This document shows positions 63,635 through 64,000 of a stretch of 64,000 nucleotides of DNA, piece by piece. This stretch comes from JAFGLZ01 sp964390905. Lineage in GTDB: Bacteria; Planctomycetota; Phycisphaerae; UBA1845; JAFGLZ01. The position numbers and the translations under genes were made by a program. The notes beneath the pieces were generated by a model, which was given only the letters and a program-made list of their open reading frames with translations, did not search any database and was not told the DNA's origin. Each line of letters starts with the position of its first letter. Position 1 is the first letter of the stretch. The stretch spans positions 1 to 64,000 of the forward strand of contig CAYMLO010000035.1 in NCBI GenBank assembly GCA_964390905.1, written 5' to 3'.

Positions 63635-64000
63635 TCAGGGCGCTTTGGCTTGGATGCGGTTCAGCGTGACGTCCTGGATCTCCATGAGCTCCTCCCAGTC
63701 GCCCTCGCTGAGGATCCCGGCCAGCTCCTCCCCGGTCCGCTTGGAGACGATCCGATAGCTGGCCGTGCCCTTGCTGAAACGCATGTGGACCTTCTTGATT
63801 TCCTCTGTGGCTTGGAGCTTCTTCTTGATCTTGTTGGCCGCCGAGAACTTCACGCCGCTGACCTCGAGCGTCACGTCGCCGCCGGCGCTGATCTGGGTGG
63901 CCCAGTTCGTCATGACGGTGACGTACATCTTGTCGATGAGGTTCTTGCCGGCCGAGGCCAGGGCGAGCTTGCCGGCCTGGGGGCTGTTGGTGACCTTGCC
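63635..64000 (-). CDS. Hypothetical protein, C-terminal part (runs off the window)
   Basis: The last 121 residues of a gene that continues past the right edge. The sequence LASAGKNLIDKMYVTVMTNW, then VTLEVSGVKFSAANKIKKKL, MRFSKGTASYRIVSKRTGEE and LSEGDWEELMEIQDVTLNRI has the beta-alpha-beta-beta rhythm of the small domain found at the end of FlgT/LPP20-like envelope proteins, but I cannot name the family. The codons before the first ATG (63928) are coherent coding sense, so the gene starts further out. Confidence 0.65.
   Translation of the reverse strand, partial: GKVTNSPQAGKLALASAGKNLIDKMYVTVMTNWATQISAGGDVTLEVSGVKFSAANKIKKKLQATEEIKKVHMRFSKGTASYRIVSKRTGEELAGILSEGDWEELMEIQDVTLNRIQAKAP

Overview
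The window is one contiguous stretch of GC-rich bacterial DNA, most likely from an uncultured member of the Planctomycetota (a Phycisphaerae-like lineage is my best guess). I infer this from exported proteins with PEP-CTERM tails, a membrane protein with a CxxCxYxLxGI...CPECG zinc ribbon, three Hep_Hag/S74 fibre proteins, a corrinoid-type URO-D paralogue, and many large exported beta-helix and beta-propeller proteins around sugar transporters. There is no rRNA, no CRISPR array and no plasmid or phage backbone. The only mobile gene recognised is a Y1 (IS200/RAYT-like) transposase flanked by palindromes.

Layout. 0-10.5 kb: sugar uptake and pentose metabolism, with two solute-binding lipoproteins, MalF- and MalG-type permeases, a PL22-like lyase, and a xylitol/sorbitol dehydrogenase beside an L-xylulose-reductase-like SDR. 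The transposase and its palindromes sit inside this operon. 10.6-19.8 kb: mixed genes (SRPBCC, PEP-CTERM protein, SGNH hydrolase, URO-D protein, SPASM radical SAM, rhomboid, TIM-barrel isomerase, porin). 20.3-27.9 kb: a tight operon joining an unusual PEP-synthase-like protein, a Cache-PAS histidine kinase, a response regulator, a CBS protein and a SLC13 transporter. 28.1-35.8 kb: three paralogous fibre proteins and a small anchored protein, all overlapping by 4 bases. 36-46 kb: a HicBA pair, two parallel beta-helix proteins, a two-propeller sialidase/LamG protein and a methyltransferase.

46.3-52.6 kb is the most interesting part. An exported protein gene has an in-frame UGA at 49282 that is followed by 46 further sense codons and by a perfect 8-bp hairpin at bacterial-SECIS spacing. 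On the opposite strand, 1.5 kb away, lie selC (tRNA-Sec, UCA anticodon) and selD, only 3 bases apart. SelD is fused to a CxxC AhpD-like domain and has a Cys-rich N-terminus. I read this as a selenium locus with a candidate selenoprotein that standard gene calling would truncate.

53-56.6 kb: a Maf/DUF115 glycosyltransferase-like gene overlaps a gene for a nucleotidyltransferase-like plus SPASM protein whose radical-SAM cysteines are lost. 56.8-58.3 kb: an XRE-ImmA/PIN pair with its own promoter and an inverted-repeat operator candidate. 58.4-64 kb: zinc-ribbon protein, SUMF1/PEP-CTERM protein, small Cys-rich protein, and a rearranged end with a truncated CARDB gene and a tandem duplication. 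Nested palindromes recur in intergenic regions throughout.
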